Below, in pieces: positions 1-8,675 of a DNA stretch of 64,000 nucleotides (position 1 is its first letter; every line of letters starts with the position of its first letter). The position numbers were made by a program, and so were the translations under genes. The DNA lies in contig WOYX01000034.1 in NCBI GenBank assembly GCA_011620595.1, positions 20,056-84,055 on the forward strand. Direction: 5' to 3'. Source of the DNA: Bacteroidales bacterium. Its GTDB lineage: Bacteria; Bacteroidota; Bacteroidia; Bacteroidales; VadinHA17. Under the pieces are notes generated by a model. The model made no database searches and had not been told where the DNA came from. It saw only the letters and a list, made by a program, of their open reading frames with translations.

Positions 1-3000
1 CAGATATGGCAGGAATAGCAGGGCTGGAATTACCCGCATAAGCCCGTATTTGTCCCCTGTAGGTTGCAGAGGTACTTATAAAATTCAGGTTCCAGAGTGG
101 AGATGTAGTGTTTATATACGCGTTTCTGCCTGTTGGCACGGTTATATTTATTGTGCCGCCGGTGACATAACAATTGTTGGAACCAGAGCCAAGAATAAGG
201 CTGAAGTTTGATCCGGAGCCACCTGTTATTGTTGTCGGTGAAAGAATGTTAATCGTACCTCCGGTCATTTTGAAAACATTATCCGGATATGGAAGTGTGA
301 ACGATGCATAGATGTTCAGCCCGCTAATGTTATAGGTGTTTCCTTCGATATTGAGGGTGCCTCCTGACATGATGAAGGCACCCCTGTGTGCGCCCGAGAT
401 ATATGAGGTACGAATGCAGTCAGTGGTAACAACACCAGACTCAATTATTAATGCGCTCTGATCACGCATTACTATCCCCTGGTTACCATTGGCGTTAAGC
501 GTTGCCTGGTTTGAAACCCGGAGGTTGCCATATACAACTATGGAAGAGTTCGATGCCGCTGCAGAAAATGTAACATCTGCCCCGTCAAGCCATAGCTGTG
601 CATCAAGGTCTATGTTGTAAACGGCATCGCCTGAAAGACTGGGTAACACAATATTAGGTCCGAGACGAACGGTTCCGGCAAGAAGACCCAGAGCATTTGG
701 ATTTTCAATGGCCGGAGGATCATTTGATGGCGGGCTTGACTGCAGATTGGACCTTCCGAACAACTTGAAATTGGTATTATTACTGGCATCTATATTAAGA
801 ATATAGGTCTTGTCAATACCCTTGTCAATTTCTATCCTGTAAAAATCACTCTGTCCGTTGCAAATGAGGTTCTGGTTTGCATTGGGATTATTGAAGACCA
901 GGTCAGATCTGCCGTTGGAGGGCGCTGTTGTGTAACCGGGGGTAGCCTGATTGGTCATCCTCACCACCCCTTCGTTTGTAAAATCTCCGTTGACTATAAA
1001 CCTGTGATTGGCATTTCCCGTTCCAATGCCTATGCTTCCGCTGGTACTGACATCAACATTACCTGCCACCGTCACATTCCGTCCTGTTGAGGAGCCGTCA
1101 TTAATCTGAAGCTTCCCGCTGGTAATGGTCAGGTTCCCGTTAAGGGTCATATTACCTGTCAGCGTTGCTACTATGGCCGAGGATGAAAGATTTATTATCA
1201 GGTTATTATATGACAGCTGGGAGAATGTAAAATTTGAAGTGTTGTAATATTCCACCGTACCTCCATCCTCTGAAACAAAATTACTCCAGTCACCGGAGGG
1301 AAATGCACTTGTCTGCAATCGTACAAGTCCTGCTCCACGTATAACAGTGAAGTTTTGTGTTGTATAGGTCCCGAGGTCAAGAATTCCCCCCTCATTGATC
1401 TGAAGAGAAAGGACGCTTTCGCCATTTGCTGTTATGGATACCGTACGGCCATTAAGTATAACAACCCTGTCTGTTGCTGATGGTACTCCCGGGCTAACGG
1501 ACAGTGTTCCTGACGGATCCTTGGTCCATGTGCCTGCTGAGTTCCATGATCCTGACTGGTAGGAGTAGTATGTTCCATAGACCGGCTCCTCGCGTGCGGT
1601 CCACTGGCCGCTGAGAGTTGAGGTTCCCGATACGGTCATCGGATTTGTTCCTGCTGCACTGTAAAAAGCCGGCTGAGCCCAGACGCCTCCGGAATAAAGA
1701 TAAGGAACGTACTTAGTCTGATCACCACCGGATCCCACTTCTCCGGGGTTAATATATGTAAGCTTTATATTTGCGGATATCCCGCTTATGCCGGTGGTTG
1801 AAACACTCCAGTATTTCATCAGATCAGTACTGGCAGCGGCCGGAGGCCCCGGAGCCGTACCCGCAACAGCCCTGACACTGATGCTTCCTGTTCCGGTAAC
1901 GGTAGCTGTAAGAGCCGCAATTTCAAAAGGAGTGTAATTAGTGCCGGTTCCTACCGGGTAAACAACGGAAAAGGCAGAGGCAGTGGTTCCCAGTTTAATA
2001 AGGCTTCCACTACCGTCGCACACAATCATATGGGTATTGTTGAATGATCCGGAAGTTGTAATTGTTGCCCCTGTCCCAATTGTAAGATCATAGGCCCCGG
2101 ATCCGAGACTGAGGTTTCCATTGCTGAGGCTCAGGATTCCGGCAACAGATATACTGCCCTGCATTGTTTTGGTACCCCCGCCACTGACAGTGATATTTCC
2201 GTAAGACTGAGCTGATATATCCTGTGCTCCGGCAAAGCCATATACAACCGTTGAGCCCGGGTCAATAATTTCAATGCCAGACCACACTGTATTTGATGAT
2301 ACATTATGATTGTATGTTGCCCCATTATCGAGTTGAAAAGTTGTGGCTGCAGAAAGAGATATTGCTGAATTAGCGGTAAGAGATGCTCCACTTTCCACCT
2401 CTACTTTTGTGTTGCTGCCCGAAACGCTCCAGGCTGAGCCGGCTGTCATGGAATTAGAAGCCTGAATGACAAATGTCTGGTTGTTGGCCGTAAAACTTGC
2501 CGGACTGCTACCCCCTCCGGCTCTGTTTGTATTCCAGCTTGAAAGAAGTGCCGGATCAGAATTTTGGGAATAATATATTAAACTGGGCGGTGCAATATTC
2601 AGAGTATAATCTTCAACTTCACCGTCGAACCCCGTATCACAGGAAGCAGGATATGCACGATACCTGGCAGAAACCCTCATCCTGACAGTGCCGGTGACGG
2701 CTCCGGCAGGAACGGTAATGCTCAGCGGGCTCAGGCTGGAAGGACCATTGGCTGTGTTGACAGCAGTGCCAAGGTTATAGGATTCTCCGGAATCATTAAA
2801 ACTTCCATTCCCGTTCCAGTCAATCCATGCCATTGCATTAACGGTATAGGGGCCATCTGTATTCAGGTTGACGGTCAGGTTATAAGAGCTGCTCTTGATA
2901 ACATCGGTAACCAGCGATGTGTAATCACTATATCCTAAAGGTTTGCCGCTGGAGTTGCTGATCGTATTGATATTTACATAAGTTATGCTTGTCTGGTAAG

Positions 3001-3991
3001 TCATATTACCGCTTGAAGTACAATAGGTAACTATTGAATTCCCAGTTACGGCAACGTTTTTAACGGCAGAACCTCCCCCGCTGTTTGTAATATTACCGCT
3101 ATAATTCGTGCCGGGATTTGTCGGGCTAAACCGGGCATAAATAGTAGTCGCAGCCAGTGTCGACGATGTAAAAGGAACATTAATTGATGAGGCAAAGCCG
3201 GAACCGGAGCTTAATGAGACCTCAAAGTTGGACGGTGCCGCAACGTTAATATTCCCTGCGGAGGGAAATAGCCCCGCACCGGAAAGTGTATAGGTCATGT
3301 TGGATGACGTCGAACCGCTGGCTGCAAAACCAAAATCGAGACTTGTCGGCGTAACAAAAAGGCCGGGAGGATTCCCTTTTATTTCAATATTATCTATTCG
3401 GTTATAACCTGAAGCACTTACCGTACCACCCCCTATTGAGGTGTTTGAGGTCATTATCCAGCGAAGCTGAAGAGCAGCCTGATTGTCACATGCGGCAGGC
3501 AGGGCGAGATTATTTAATACGCCTGTTGTGAAATTATTTTCGACAGTAATTGAGCCCCCGGATACCGCAACCCATCCTCCACCAATATTATACTCAAGTC
3601 TAAAATCTTTCGGGCTTTTTGTTGAGCCCTGATCACGTCCTCTTTGAGCAGATGAGACGGTTATATTATAGTACCCCGTGGTAACAATGTTAATGTACCA
3701 GTATTTTGATCCGCTGCCATTATTCCATGATGTAGCCTGGGCGCAGTTTGTGCTTGCCCCGTTGTTGGAATAGTCAATTGCAGAAGTTCCCCCTACTGTA
3801 GAAATGGTTTTTGCCGCATTTGCGGCAATACCCCCATCGCAGATTGCATTATCCGGATCGTTGGGGAAATTCCATGTTGCTAATGTTGTCTGCCCCAACG
3901 CTGTGTTGTCCAGCCCCGACAAGATGATAAGTACAGCGCTGAAAATCAACGTCCTTAATAAGTCTTTACTGCATGGTGATAGTTTATTCAT
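1..3991 (-). CDS. Giant modular secreted surface protein (GEVED domain), C-terminus beyond window
   Basis: The frame stays open from an ATG at 3991 down to base 1, about 1330 codons, and I saw no stop codon in it; the gene continues outside the window. Residues 1-34 form a signal peptide (short basic start, hydrophobic LIFSAVLIIL, likely cleavage near ALGQ). Residues about 35-200 are a beta-rich region, 209-315 resemble an Ig-like/Hydin-type domain (LFVTPTSLDFG), and about 320-465 form a GEVED domain ending in GEVEDY at 457-462. From about 475 on, the protein is rich in Gly, Ser, Thr and Asn with repeated short strands such as GNLTITSGKLQ, as in beta-helix adhesins. It is the last gene of a minus-strand operon with a PapD-like chaperone and two DUF4402 proteins. 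Cell-surface location is inferred; a type IX sorting domain would lie in the unseen C-terminus. Confidence 0.85.
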   Translation of the reverse strand, partial: MNKLSPCSKDLLRTLIFSAVLIILSGLDNTALGQTTLATWNFPNDPDNAICDGGIAANAAKTISTVGGTSAIDYSNNGASTNCAQATSWNNGSGSKYWYINIVTTGYYNITVSSAQRGRDQGSTKSPKDFRLEYNIGGGWVAVSGGSITVENNFTTGVLNNLALPAACDNQAALQLRWIMTSNTSIGGGTVSASGYNRIDNIEIKGNPPGLFVTPTSLDFGFAASGSTSSNMTYTLSGAGLFPSAGNINVAAPSNFEVSLSSGSGFASSINVPFTSSTLAATTIYARFSPTNPGTNYSGNITNSGGGSAVKNVAVTGNSIVTYCTSSGNMTYQTSITYVNINTISNSSGKPLGYSDYTSLVTDVIKSSSYNLTVNLNTDGPYTVNAMAWIDWNGNGSFNDSGESYNLGTAVNTANGPSSLSPLSITVPAGAVTGTVRMRVSARYRAYPASCDTGFDGEVEDYTLNIAPPSLIYYSQNSDPALLSSWNTNRAGGGSSPASFTANNQTFVIQASNSMTAGSAWSVSGSNTKVEVESGASLTANSAISLSAATTFQLDNGATYNHNVSSNTVWSGIEIIDPGSTVVYGFAGAQDISAQSYGNITVSGGGTKTMQGSISVAGILSLSNGNLSLGSGAYDLTIGTGATITTSGSFNNTHMIVCDGSGSLIKLGTTASAFSVVYPVGTGTNYTPFEIAALTATVTGTGSISVRAVAGTAPGPPAAASTDLMKYWSVSTTGISGISANIKLTYINPGEVGSGGDQTKYVPYLYSGGVWAQPAFYSAAGTNPMTVSGTSTLSGQWTAREEPVYGTYYSYQSGSWNSAGTWTKDPSGTLSVSPGVPSATDRVVILNGRTVSITANGESVLSLQINEGGILDLGTYTTQNFTVIRGAGLVRLQTSAFPSGDWSNFVSEDGGTVEYYNTSNFTFSQLSYNNLIINLSSSAIVATLTGNMTLNGNLTITSGKLQINDGSSTGRNVTVAGNVDVSTSGSIGIGTGNANHRFIVNGDFTNEGVVRMTNQATPGYTTAPSNGRSDLVFNNPNANQNLICNGQSDFYRIEIDKGIDKTYILNIDASNNTNFKLFGRSNLQSSPPSNDPPAIENPNALGLLAGTVRLGPNIVLPSLSGDAVYNIDLDAQLWLDGADVTFSAAASNSSIVVYGNLRVSNQATLNANGNQGIVMRDQSALIIESGVVTTDCIRTSYISGAHRGAFIMSGGTLNIEGNTYNISGLNIYASFTLPYPDNVFKMTGGTINILSPTTITGGSGSNFSLILGSGSNNCYVTGGTINITVPTGRNAYINTTSPLWNLNFISTSATYRGQIRAYAGNSSPAIPAIS

Positions 3992-4044
3992 TACTTTCTC
4001 AGAACCAAAAAGTGAATATTAAAAGACAGAACGCTTATTGAAAT

Positions 4045-4890
4045 TCAGTCCAATTTCAATTCTGCCTCGGCATATTTTTCAGGTTTTACATCGGAGGATG
4101 CAGAGAAGGTAACCCGCAGTTTGCCGGTGCTGAAATCAACGCCAGGGACATTTTGAAGGTTAAATTCAAATTTTCTGACGGTGTTGGGCGTATAGACCGC
4201 CAGACCATTGGCAATGCCCACACGGGTTATCACACCGCCGGGTGATATATGGTCAACGGAGATATCACCGTAAACAGAATAGTCTCCTGCGCGATTGAAT
4301 TTAAATGCAACCCTGGGAACAGTGTCATTGACAAAATTCAGGGCCAGATCTGTGAGAAAGACATTTACAGAGGGTTCTCCCACCCTTATTATTACCGGGA
4401 TGGTTATCCCGAATACAGGCACCAGCTTGATGGAGATGGTTGAAGGATCCTGCTGTACCTGCGGTTCTTCACCGAGGGGCTTCTCCTTGGGCACGGCCCT
4501 GAAATAGAGATGAGACCTGTATTCGCCTGGCTCCAGCTCCCTGATTCTTGTTGCCTGGATTTTTATCGTCTGTACTTCATCAGGGCTCAGGGTTACTGAC
4601 CTGGGAAAGAACCGCAGGTAGGGACTTGCGAACTGCTGTCCTTCATCAGGTTCGGTGATTGTTTCAAAGGCACCCTCTTCGGTCATCCTGATCTGCACGA
4701 ACGAGATGTTGTAGGTGGCCGTGTCGTTTCCGATGTTGGCCAGGCTCAGGTCCACCGACCTCTGCCGGGCATCAAGAACCACTCGTCTGGGGGTGACGAG
4801 AAGGTCGCCCTGTGCCCTTGCAATAAATGGAAAAAAAACCTGAATTAGGATCAGGCCTGCCGTAAAAAGCCGCATAGATAGCTTTGTCAT
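4045..4890 (-). CDS. PapD-like periplasmic pilus/fimbrial-type chaperone
   Basis: This 281-residue protein has a signal peptide (residues 1-26, ending ARAQ) and a two-domain Ig-like layout as in PapD-type chaperones. The N-terminal domain (about 27-150) shows the usual order: a strand with TPRRVVLD, a strand with LSLANIGNDTATYNIS, then a proline-rich stretch FFPRSVTLSPDEVQTIKI, which is where family members have the conserved P...L.P...Q pattern. A second beta domain spans about 165-281. Such chaperones hold secreted subunits in the periplasm before assembly. The gene sits 30 bp after a DUF4402 gene and 53 bp before the giant surface protein, so its clients are probably these. No usher gene is visible. 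Family assignment is by pattern, so the exact subfamily is uncertain. Confidence 0.75.
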   Translation of the reverse strand: MTKLSMRLFTAGLILIQVFFPFIARAQGDLLVTPRRVVLDARQRSVDLSLANIGNDTATYNISFVQIRMTEEGAFETITEPDEGQQFASPYLRFFPRSVTLSPDEVQTIKIQATRIRELEPGEYRSHLYFRAVPKEKPLGEEPQVQQDPSTISIKLVPVFGITIPVIIRVGEPSVNVFLTDLALNFVNDTVPRVAFKFNRAGDYSVYGDISVDHISPGGVITRVGIANGLAVYTPNTVRKFEFNLQNVPGVDFSTGKLRVTFSASSDVKPEKYAEAELKLD

Positions 4891-4920
4891 TATATCAGGT
4901 TTTAGTGTTTCTTTCAGCGG

Positions 4921-5454
4921 TCAGTTAAACTCAAATGTTATTGTGTAAGTACCCGTATAAACTCCCACGGGATTATCATTCAGGGTTCCTACATTTAGTG
5001 TGGCCCCCACATATACCACCTGAGATCCGTTTTCCAGCACGCCGGCTCCCGGCTCTGCCTCCGGCACTGACCGCCACTCTTCCACCGTCATGGTTCTGGC
5101 CGATCCCATGTGCGTTATGGTAACCGGATCCGAAGGCAGGCTTACAGTAAAAGCCACCCCCGGATCTCCGGTGACATAAAAACTTGCAGCGCTGTGAGTA
5201 CCGCTGCCCGGCCATACGCTGCCCATGACCGAGATAGAGCTTTCCGGTGTAAGTATAAGCTTGCCTCCCTGTGGCCCCGGTGAAAATTTACCAAAACTCA
5301 GCTGTGTGGTCTCCGTGGCAGCCAGCGTTGAAATAACCTCTGCAGTAATATGACCTGTTACCGTCGAGGCTGTCGCTGACTGTGCCTCCGCCGTAACGGC
5401 GGAGACACAGGTTAAACATATTAGGCTAATAAATACAAGTCTGAGCCTTTTCAT
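4921..5454 (-). CDS. DUF4402 secreted protein (second copy)
   Basis: A 177-residue protein with an N-terminal signal peptide (residues 1-25, MKRLRLVFISLICLTC onward, cleavage near AEAQ). The mature part has the DUF4402 pattern: an alternating Ser/Thr/Ala N-terminal strand, an LSFGKFSPG segment, VYVGATLNVG and a C-terminal strand GVYTGTYTITFEFN. It is clearly related to the preceding 167-residue protein (5483-5986) but has diverged, so the two are a tandem duplication or two subunits of one assembly. The strand-rich, signal-bearing form and the neighbouring PapD-like chaperone suggest an extracellular or periplasmic structural subunit. That role is inference; the family has no established function that I know of. 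Confidence 0.8.
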   Translation of the reverse strand: MKRLRLVFISLICLTCVSAVTAEAQSATASTVTGHITAEVISTLAATETTQLSFGKFSPGPQGGKLILTPESSISVMGSVWPGSGTHSAASFYVTGDPGVAFTVSLPSDPVTITHMGSARTMTVEEWRSVPEAEPGAGVLENGSQVVYVGATLNVGTLNDNPVGVYTGTYTITFEFN

Positions 5455-5482
5455 TATGTTTAAGACAGTCTCTGATATGTTT

Positions 5483-5986
5483 CTAGTTATAATTAATAGT
5501 TACCGGGAAATTTGCAGAGGTATACACACCCGCTGCCTGGGCTGCACCAACTGACAGGGTGGCTCCTACGGTAAACGCAGCAGCACCTGTACCGTCCAAT
5601 GCAGGCGTACCGCCAGCATTATGAACAAAATCGTTTGCCGCCATTGAATTCGTCCCGTTGACAAGAGTGACATCACCGTTGGCAGGAAGAGTAATGGTGT
5701 ATGCCCGGCTGGCTTCTCCCAATATGGTAAATGATGCGGCAACACCGGCAGCGGGAGGAACAAGTGCAGGTCCGGTTGCAGTCCTGGAGTTATCGGTGCC
5801 CAGCACAACAGTTCCTGCGGTACCGGTAACGGCAATGATACCAAAATCCATGTCGCTCACCTTGGTTAGCTTAAGACCTGCGATAATGCTTGCCGTTGCC
5901 GTCGTCTGTGCTGTAGCACTTGACTGTGCAAAGCTGCCTGCGGTGAATGCGATCATGATTACTGAAAATAAAAGAATCTTTTTCAT
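5483..5986 (-). CDS. DUF4402 secreted protein (first copy)
   Basis: A 167-residue protein with a clear signal peptide (MKKILLFSVIMIAFTAGSFAQ, cleavage after residue 21) followed by a Ser/Ala/Thr-rich strand, a MDFGIIAVTG segment, a VGATLSVG motif and a final amphipathic strand ending in NFPVTINYN. These are the marks of DUF4402. It is the first gene of a four-gene minus-strand run with spacers of 28, 30 and 53 bp, so it is probably co-transcribed with the second DUF4402 gene, the chaperone and the giant surface protein. The 266 bp upstream (5987-6252) is AT-rich and should hold the operon promoter, but I see no clear TAnnTTTG element there. Confidence 0.8.
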   Translation of the reverse strand: MKKILLFSVIMIAFTAGSFAQSSATAQTTATASIIAGLKLTKVSDMDFGIIAVTGTAGTVVLGTDNSRTATGPALVPPAAGVAASFTILGEASRAYTITLPANGDVTLVNGTNSMAANDFVHNAGGTPALDGTGAAAFTVGATLSVGAAQAAGVYTSANFPVTINYN

Positions 5987-6252
5987 CTGAGATAATTTTT
6001 AAAGGTTGATAATTACTATTCGCTATGATATGATTAATTTTCTATGACATAACTAAAACTAAAGGATATTATTATTCGATGATTGAGGTTTTTCTAAAAC
6101 TATTATGTTCTGTTTCCCTTTGCACAGTTAAACATGAAACCTTCCGCAAGAGTTTCAATGTTTTGATTAAACGTAAAAATAAACTGATAAACAGGATTGA
6201 TTATTTAGACGAACGTTAAATAATTAACATCTCACTATACTTTTCAACATAA

Positions 6253-7656
6253 TCAGAAGCTGCTGCTGCCATCCCAACAGTGTGTGCAGAGTTTTTCACG
6301 TGGCAGTCCGATAGCCTGCACCAGGTCGTCAAGACGCTGGAACATAAGGGTATCCATACCTAATGTGGATGCTATCTCATTGACCATCAACGAGTATTTT
6401 TCGGAATCGGGATCAAGATAGTCTTCAATGTTCTTCTCCTCTCCCTCCAGCTTTACAACAGCCTTGCGGGCGGCAAGCTCGAGGGTTGAGCGCGACTGTG
6501 AGAAGTTGAGAAAGGGACATGGATAGAGCAGCGGCGGGCAGGCAATCCTCATGTGAAGCTCGCCGGCACCTGCTTCACGCAGGTCCTTTGTGTTGTCCCT
6601 GAGCTGCGTTCCCCTGACAATACTGTCGTCCAGAAAAACAATCGTCTTGTCTTTTGTCAGCTTCTTGTTGGGTATCAGCTTCATCCTGGCCACCAGATCG
6701 CGTTGTACCTGACGCTGCGGCATGAAGCTCCTGGGCCAGGTGGGAGTGTATTTTGAAAAGGAGCTCATGTAGGGAACAGATTTCTCGTTGACATAGCCCA
6801 GGGCATGTCCTACTCCCGAATCGGGAACACCGCAGACAAAATCGGCCTTCACCGTATCACGTTTGGCCAGCGCAGCACCACATCTGTAGCGAACCTCCTC
6901 AACATTCCTGTCTTCATATTCGGAGGTCGGAAAACCGTAATAGACCCAGAGGAAAGCACATATCTGCATCTTTTTTCCCGGTGCCTTCAGCCGAGTGAAA
7001 CCATTGGAGCGCAGATGTACTATCTCTCCGGGGCCAAGAAAATATTCAGTATCAAAGCCTGTATTGGGAAAGGAGCATGTCTCCGAAGCTACCGCCCTGG
7101 CTCCCTCCTTCCTGCCGATTACCACCGGCGTACGGCCCAGCCTGTCGCGCGCGGCAATGATACCATCCTTGGTCAGCACCAGAAGGGAACATGACCCCTT
7201 GATTTTTTCATAAACCCGGGTTATGCCCTCGACAAATGAGTCTCCCTCGCAGATGATGTTTGCAACCATCTCGGTGGGGTTGATGTTACCCATGAAGTTT
7301 TCGGTGAAATGCATTTTCCTGGCGAGGAAATAATCAGCCAGCTCGGTGATATTAACTATCCGCGATACGGTGACCAGGGCAAACGGCCCGAGATGTGAGT
7401 TGAAAAGTATGGGCTGCGGGTCAGTGTCGCTGATCACTCCCATACCACTGTTTCCGCTGAAATCCTTAAGTTCTGCTTCAAATTTGTTCCGGAAATACTC
7501 ATTCTCCAGGTTATGAATGCTCCTCCGGAAGCCTGTCCCGGAATCATAAAATACCATCCCGGCACGCTTGGTGCCCAGATGTGAATGATAATCAGTGCCG
7601 TAAAACACATCATCAACGCAGTCCCTGTCGGATACAGAACCGTAAAATCCACTCAT
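6253..7656 (-). CDS. PurF-like amidophosphoribosyltransferase paralogue lacking the catalytic cysteine
   Basis: The 467-residue protein has the two-domain layout of glutamine PRPP amidotransferase: an N-terminal class II glutaminase-like domain (about 1-230) and a phosphoribosyltransferase domain (about 250-410). The PRPP loop is well kept near residues 338-350 (TIVFLDDSIVRGTQ). The N-terminus, however, reads MSGFYG, where true PurF has the nucleophile as residue 2 in MCGIFG; Ser replaces Cys. Glutamine hydrolysis by the usual mechanism is therefore unlikely. Close relatives in Bacteroides, as I recall them, also lack this Cys (MGGIFG), so this is a lineage paralogue and not a recent lesion. 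The C-terminus ends in a CTHCWDG segment. It may use free ammonia or do a different job; a separate true purF would be expected elsewhere. Confidence 0.85.
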   Translation of the reverse strand: MSGFYGSVSDRDCVDDVFYGTDYHSHLGTKRAGMVFYDSGTGFRRSIHNLENEYFRNKFEAELKDFSGNSGMGVISDTDPQPILFNSHLGPFALVTVSRIVNITELADYFLARKMHFTENFMGNINPTEMVANIICEGDSFVEGITRVYEKIKGSCSLLVLTKDGIIAARDRLGRTPVVIGRKEGARAVASETCSFPNTGFDTEYFLGPGEIVHLRSNGFTRLKAPGKKMQICAFLWVYYGFPTSEYEDRNVEEVRYRCGAALAKRDTVKADFVCGVPDSGVGHALGYVNEKSVPYMSSFSKYTPTWPRSFMPQRQVQRDLVARMKLIPNKKLTKDKTIVFLDDSIVRGTQLRDNTKDLREAGAGELHMRIACPPLLYPCPFLNFSQSRSTLELAARKAVVKLEGEEKNIEDYLDPDSEKYSLMVNEIASTLGMDTLMFQRLDDLVQAIGLPREKLCTHCWDGSSSF

Positions 7657-7736
7657 AAAGCCATGTTTTTTGAAGCTGATAAAGCCGGACTAAGATAATC
7701 AAACGGCAGAAAAACGCATTGTTCTGTAATAATTAG

Positions 7737-7744
7737 TAATTTTG
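7737..7744 (+). promoter_or_regulatory. -7 element (TAnnTTTG type)
   Basis: TAATTTTG matches the Bacteroidota -7 consensus TAnnTTTG and lies 22 bp before the ATG at 7767. A good -33 TTTG at the usual spacing is not obvious, so this is a candidate only. Confidence 0.45.
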
Positions 7745-7766
7745 AGCCGGATAAAATAAAATACAT

Positions 7767-8675
7767 ATGGAAAATCACGAAAAATATCAGGCTGAACACA
7801 TTGAGCACAAGAAGGGTGCTCCGGTTGTCATGATAGTGTCTACGATAATCCTGACACTCGGTTTGATTGCACTTGTAGTTCTCTACTACAACCAGAAGAG
7901 CAAGATGGTTGAGATGGAGCAGGTGCTAACAGAAGAGAAAGACTCTCTGGCCAATGAGCTCCGCATGATGATGTACGGATACGATACCCTCAAGACAAGC
8001 AATGACACTCTCAATGCAGAACTGCAGCGTGAGCGCACCCGGATTCAGAAGCTCCTCGAAGTCAGCGCCTCCAATGCACAGCTGATAAGAAAATACAAGG
8101 CAGAGATCAGCACCATGCGTGAGATCATGAAAAGCTATATAGTACAGATCGACTCTCTCAATACCCGTAATCAGCTGTTAAGCGCTGAAAATGTGGAGAT
8201 ACGCGAACAGATGACGGTAGTGCAGGAGACCAACATCGAACTGGAAAAGACCAGGGAGGAGCTTACCTCCAAGGTGAGCGTCGCCTCCATGATTCAGGCC
8301 AAGGATATAGTTGCCATGGCACTTAACAAAAAACGGAAGGAGACAGACCAGATCAGGAACCTCGATAAGGTGAGGGTATGCTTCACTCTCAGGGAAAATC
8401 CGATCGCCGAAGCAGGCAACAAGATTGTCTATCTCAGAGTAGTCCGCCCTGATCAGCTGGTGATCACCAGCTCCCCGGACAACCTGTTTGAGGTTAACGG
8501 TGAACAGCTTATTTTCTCTGCCAACAGGGCGGTGGATTATGCCAACAATGACATTGAGATGTGTATCTTCCTTGATAACACAGGTGATTTTATCCCCGGA
8601 ACTTACAGTGTAGAGCTTTATCTCGACGGCATGAAGATCGGCACCGGAGAATTTTTGCTGCAAGGAAGGAGCTGA
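7767..8675 (+). CDS. Single-pass membrane protein with long coiled coil, unknown function
   Basis: This 302-residue protein has a short charged N-terminus rich in His, Glu and Lys, one membrane segment at about residues 19-41 (PVVMIVSTIILTLGLIALVV), then a coiled coil of some 130 residues rich in Glu, Leu, Lys and Gln (about 48-180). The last 110 residues look globular and beta-rich (VRVCFTLRENPIAEAG onward, ending in GEFLLQGRS). With the N-terminus inside and the rest in the periplasm, it could be a structural or tethering envelope protein. I do not recognise a named family and assign no function. It stands alone between the PurF-like gene and convergent hemW. Confidence 0.7.
   Translation: MENHEKYQAEHIEHKKGAPVVMIVSTIILTLGLIALVVLYYNQKSKMVEMEQVLTEEKDSLANELRMMMYGYDTLKTSNDTLNAELQRERTRIQKLLEVSASNAQLIRKYKAEISTMREIMKSYIVQIDSLNTRNQLLSAENVEIREQMTVVQETNIELEKTREELTSKVSVASMIQAKDIVAMALNKKRKETDQIRNLDKVRVCFTLRENPIAEAGNKIVYLRVVRPDQLVITSSPDNLFEVNGEQLIFSANRAVDYANNDIEMCIFLDNTGDFIPGTYSVELYLDGMKIGTGEFLLQGRS

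Noticed and set aside
1198-2685. Small frames on either strand in 1198-2685
   Set aside because: They run antisense or out of frame inside the long open frame of the giant surface protein and have no features of their own.
6286-6301. TTTTTCACGTGGCAGT in the PurF-like gene as another parS site
   Set aside because: Only one half matches and the symmetry is lost; it falls inside coding sequence with a normal reading.
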